DNA from: Myxococcales bacterium
Lineage (GTDB): Bacteria; Myxococcota; Bradymonadia; REDH01
DNA length: 6,275 nt
Direction: 5' to 3'
Assembly: GCA_018970625.1 (NCBI GenBank)
Contig: JAGWVZ010000221.1
Span: forward strand, 1 to 6,275
Made by a program: the position numbers and the translations under genes. This document shows positions 4,160 to 6,275 of the stretch, piece after piece. Position 1 is the first letter of the stretch. Each line of letters starts with the position of its first letter. The notes under the pieces are model-generated. The model searched no databases. It had not been told where the DNA came from and saw only the letters and a program-made list of their open reading frames with translations.

Positions 4160-6275
4160 GGGCAAGAAGGCGCGCCGAGCGTCACGCCCGATGTCCTGGA
4201 GGTCGACGGCAATTCTGGCGACAGCGGTGACGTGGGCCTCAATCTACCGTCGTGCGTCGACAACCTCGACTGTTCCGGCGGGGAGGTCTGCCGCGACGGA
4301 CTCTGCCGGGAGGCTTGCCTGAGCGACGTGGACTGCTCGGCTTCCCGTGGGGTTTGTGACGGCAGTACAGGGATTTGCGTGTCGTGCCTGCAGAACACGG
4401 ATTGTGGGGACAACGCGACATGCGAGGGCACCGAGTGCGTGTTCTTTTGTGAGAGTGACGACGCGTGCAGCGCCGAGCAGTTTTGCGACGAAGCCACCGG
4501 CGCATGCCAGACCCGTGAGTGTTCGGCGCCGACCGACTGTCGTGGCGGGTTTGATTGTCGTGACTTTCGCTGCGTGCCACTGGAGCCCATTATCTGTGAG
4601 CCGGGAGACACGCGGTGCAGTGACGCTGCCGACGGGGTAATCACTTGTGGTCGCGATGGTACGGAGGAGCTGGAGGCGCCTTGTGGCAGTGAACAGCTCT
4701 GTGTGGAGGAAGCAGGCGATGCGAGCTGCGTGGACGTGTTGTGCGCGCCGTTTGAGATCGGTTGCAGCAGCGCGCAGACCGCCTTCGCCTGCGACGAGCT
4801 CGGCGTGTCGCGGACGGAGTTTGATTGTGGCGAGGCCCGGTATTGCGATGCCGGGGTATGCAAGCCTCAGGTGTGCGAAGCGGACACCGTGGTTTGTGAT
4901 GGCAATCTGGTGGTCACGTGCGATGCGTTGGGGGCTCAGGCGACCGTGCTGGCGTGTACCGAGACCGACGCGTGTCGCGAGAGTGCGGCGGGCTGTGTGT
5001 GTGTGGATGGTGTGTGTGAGGAGCGTGTGTGCACACCCGGTACAGGGCGTTGCGTTGGCGCGGCCGCGCAGTCCTGCTCGGCCGATGGTCTGGGGTATGA
5101 AGACCCCGTCACGTGTGATGCCGACGAGCTGTGCGTTGCCGGGGCGTGTCTGGAGCGTCGGTGTACGGCGGGCACACGGGAGTGTGTGGGTGAGACGCTC
5201 GTGGTTTGCAGCGCCGACGGCACGAACCGAACCGAGACCGACTGCGCTGCGAGCGATCAGCTGTGCACGGCGACGGGAGCGGGTGCGGCGTGCTCGCCGC
5301 GGGTGTGCGAACCCGACAGCGTGGGGTGCGAGGTCGATGGCGCGACGGTGCTTACCTGCGACGCCCGGGGTGCCGTGCTAACCGCGGCCACGTGCGCGTC
5401 GGGCACATACTGCAACGGCGGCGCGTGCCTTGACCAGCTTTGTGCTCCCGGCACCGGAAATACCTGCGTGGGCGGCGATGTGCAGCGGTGCAACGGAGAT
5501 GGTTCTGCGTGGGTGCTGGTGACGGACTGCAATGCAGCCACGCAGCGCTGCGTGGGAGGCGCATGCGCCAACATCGTGTGCACGGCCGGAGAGACGCGTT
5601 GCAGTGGAGACACGCTCGTGGTGTGCGCGAGCGATGGGCTGAGCGAGACCCGCACCAACTGCGCCTCAAGTGCTTCGTATTGCGACCCGGGTGCACGTGC
5701 CTGCGCCCCACGGATCTGCACGCCCGGCTCGTCGCGCTGTCGCGGCAACGACGTTGTGCTGTGCGACGTGCGTGGCGCAGGCGAGACGACGACCAGCACG
5801 TGTTCTGCCACTCTGGGCTGCTCGGCGGGAGCGTGTGTGGTGGGTTGCGCCGATGGCATCGTGCAGAGCGGTGAGCAGTGCGACGATGGTAACCGGACTG
5901 CCAGCGATGGGTGCGGCGCGGACTGTCAGCGCGAGGTCGTCGACGGCTACGTGGTGATTCCGGCGGGCACGTTCACGATGGGCGCTCCATTCGTCGATGA
6001 GCTGGGCGCACGATTCGACGAGTTACCGCATACCGTGACCCTGACGAGGCCCTACCTGATGAAGGTGACCGAGGTGACGCAGGGCGAATGGCGCGCGATC
6101 AGTGGTGGTACCAACCCATCGTGTTTCCAGCAAACGACGGGCATCAATTGCACGACTGTGAACGCGAATGATCAGGGACCGGTGGACTGGGTGGACTGGT
6201 ACAGTGCGCTCGGATTCGCAAATGCGCTCTCCCTCGCCCGTGGTCTGGAAGCCTGCTACACGCTTACGGGCTGCA
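4037..6275 (+). CDS. Cysteine-rich lipoprotein with DUF4215 and FGE-sulfatase domain (3' partial)
   Basis: The frame stays open from ATG 4037 to the window edge, giving the first 746 residues of a protein whose end is missing. Residues 1-41 are a lipoprotein signal ending in the lipobox LAAC, with C41 the expected lipidated residue; G42-Q43 follow, so there is no Asp inner-membrane retention signal by the E. coli rule. Residues 42-72 are an acidic linker. Residues 73-180 hold five short cysteine knots, 187-603 nine cysteine repeats of 43-52 residues, 604-633 one DUF4215 repeat, and 638-746 the start of an FGE-sulfatase (SUMF1-type) domain. Family members include the enzyme that makes formylglycine from a sulfatase cysteine, but many extracytoplasmic relatives have other or unknown roles. 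The catalytic region lies beyond the window, so activity cannot be judged. The cellular location is inferred to be the outer membrane. Confidence 0.93.
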   Translation, partial: MVGSTKTQIKDGIRHSRAVLTVAARCGVTIFALSAGFLAACGQEGAPSVTPDVLEVDGNSGDSGDVGLNLPSCVDNLDCSGGEVCRDGLCREACLSDVDCSASRGVCDGSTGICVSCLQNTDCGDNATCEGTECVFFCESDDACSAEQFCDEATGACQTRECSAPTDCRGGFDCRDFRCVPLEPIICEPGDTRCSDAADGVITCGRDGTEELEAPCGSEQLCVEEAGDASCVDVLCAPFEIGCSSAQTAFACDELGVSRTEFDCGEARYCDAGVCKPQVCEADTVVCDGNLVVTCDALGAQATVLACTETDACRESAAGCVCVDGVCEERVCTPGTGRCVGAAAQSCSADGLGYEDPVTCDADELCVAGACLERRCTAGTRECVGETLVVCSADGTNRTETDCAASDQLCTATGAGAACSPRVCEPDSVGCEVDGATVLTCDARGAVLTAATCASGTYCNGGACLDQLCAPGTGNTCVGGDVQRCNGDGSAWVLVTDCNAATQRCVGGACANIVCTAGETRCSGDTLVVCASDGLSETRTNCASSASYCDPGARACAPRICTPGSSRCRGNDVVLCDVRGAGETTTSTCSATLGCSAGACVVGCADGIVQSGEQCDDGNRTASDGCGADCQREVVDGYVVIPAGTFTMGAPFVDELGARFDELPHTVTLTRPYLMKVTEVTQGEWRAISGGTNPSCFQQTTGINCTTVNANDQGPVDWVDWYSALGFANALSLARGLEACYTLTGC
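4253..4576 (+). repeat. Five short cysteine knots (residues 73-180) of the lipoprotein
   Basis: Five units begin at C73, C94, C117, C138 and C162, each 21-24 residues with four cysteines in the pattern C-x(4-6)-[DA]C-x(5-6)-C-x(3-6)-C. Examples are CVDNLDCSGGEVCRDGLC and CLQNTDCGDNATCEGTEC. Such units are common in secreted proteins and lipoproteins of Myxococcota. Their function is not known from the sequence; they look like disulfide-stabilised spacers near the membrane anchor. Confidence 0.85.
4595..5845 (+). repeat. Nine tandem 43-52-residue cysteine repeats of the lipoprotein
   Basis: Repeats start at residues 187, 236, 280, 332, 376, 424, 469, 515 and 561. The consensus is C[TE]PG..RC.G..[LV]V.C..DG....T.C.....C..G.C, with six cysteines. 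Repeats at 376 and 515 are the most alike (ETLVVCSADG against DTLVVCASDG). The repeat at 280 is longest and has extra cysteines (GCVCVDGVC). These are distinct from DUF4215: they lack CDDGN and DGCS. I do not recognise a named family with certainty. Their position suggests a rigid arm holding the C-terminal FGE-type domain away from the membrane. Confidence 0.88.
4994..5031 (+). repeat. TG-dinucleotide tract inside the lipoprotein gene
   Basis: A (TG)6 run at 4994-5005 is followed by (TG)4 at 5011-5018 and a GTGTGTG at 5025-5031. The run encodes alternating Cys and Val codons in the irregular third 45-residue repeat. A two-base slip here would shift the frame before the FGE-type domain. The tract is short, so biological slippage is only a possibility. 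Confidence 0.6.
5846..5935 (+). other. Single DUF4215 repeat preceding the FGE domain (residues 604-633)
   Basis: Residues 604-633 contain [16 protein letters not shown], then SDGCGADC, matching the first four cysteines of the DUF4215 repeats in the upstream gene. The GW.C module is absent; VVDGYVVIPAG follows and leads straight into the FGE-type domain. It stands alone after nine repeats of another type, so it looks like a transplanted linker module. Confidence 0.88.
5948..6275 (+). other. N-terminal part of FGE-sulfatase (SUMF1-type) domain
   Basis: Residues 638-746 carry the family signatures: IPAGTFTMGA, then DELPHTVTLTRPYLM, KVTEVTQGEW, a GPVDWVDWYSALGFANALS stretch and GLEACYTLTGC. In this family these form the start of the fold and the substrate-proximal first half. 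The full domain is usually over 200 residues, so at least half is cut off by the window. C696 and C705, and C740 with C746, probably form local disulfides, fitting an exported domain. Substrate and activity cannot be determined here. Confidence 0.9.

Noticed and set aside
3955..4230. Plus-strand frame of 91 codons crossing the lipoprotein start
   Set aside because: It begins with a TTG lacking a ribosome binding site, is His/Arg-rich without motifs, and conflicts with the signal peptide frame.
4057..4863. Minus-strand frame of 268 codons opposite the lipoprotein gene
   Set aside because: Its Ser/Gln/Pro-rich composition is the antisense of Cys/Asp-rich codons; the plus strand carries a lipobox and ordered domains in a frame open to the window end.
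4647..5381. Plus-strand frame of 244 codons inside the lipoprotein gene
   Set aside because: Arg/Cys-rich out-of-frame translation without domain signals, overlapped entirely by the supported frame.
5948..6275. Confident assignment as a formylglycine-generating enzyme
   Set aside because: Only the N-terminal part of the domain is visible and the catalytic cysteines of the family lie in the missing part; only the fold family is claimed.

Overview
The window is GC-rich and carries two large same-strand genes for extracytoplasmic, cysteine-rich proteins, separated by about 300 bases. The organism is most likely a member of the Myxococcota (Polyangia or Bradymonadia-like). This is inferred from the DUF4215 disulfide repeats, the Gly-Cys / membrane helix / Arg C-terminal sorting signal, the Asp-Ala-Gly low-complexity linker and the cysteine-rich lipoprotein joined to an FGE-sulfatase domain, a combination characteristic of that phylum. 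No RNA gene, CRISPR array or insertion sequence was recognised.

Bases 25-3732 encode a complete 1235-residue surface protein. In order it has a Sec signal peptide, a NIDO-like globular head, 18 tandem DUF4215 repeats with exactly 100 cysteines, thrombospondin type-3 calcium-binding repeats, an 18-unit Asp-Ala-Gly/Ala spacer encoded by a perfect 9-bp tandem array, and a MYXO-CTERM-type anchoring tail. The plan (head, cysteine-rich stalk, C-terminal sorting signal) matches that of the Myxococcus surface receptor TraA, but with a NIDO head instead of PA14.

Bases 3733-4036 are intergenic. They hold a weak hairpin downstream of the first gene, a 12-bp GC palindrome, and minus-strand reading frames that may be the decayed tail of another gene. 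A Shine-Dalgarno-like GGAAAG precedes the second gene.

Bases 4037-6275 encode the first 746 residues of a second protein that runs off the window. It has a lipoprotein signal with an LAAC lipobox, five short cysteine knots, nine repeats of about 45 residues with a different cysteine spacing, a single DUF4215 repeat, and the N-terminal part of an FGE-sulfatase (SUMF1-type) domain. Both products would be displayed outside the cytoplasm and share the DUF4215 module. The sequence does not show that they act together; their separation leaves room for independent transcription.
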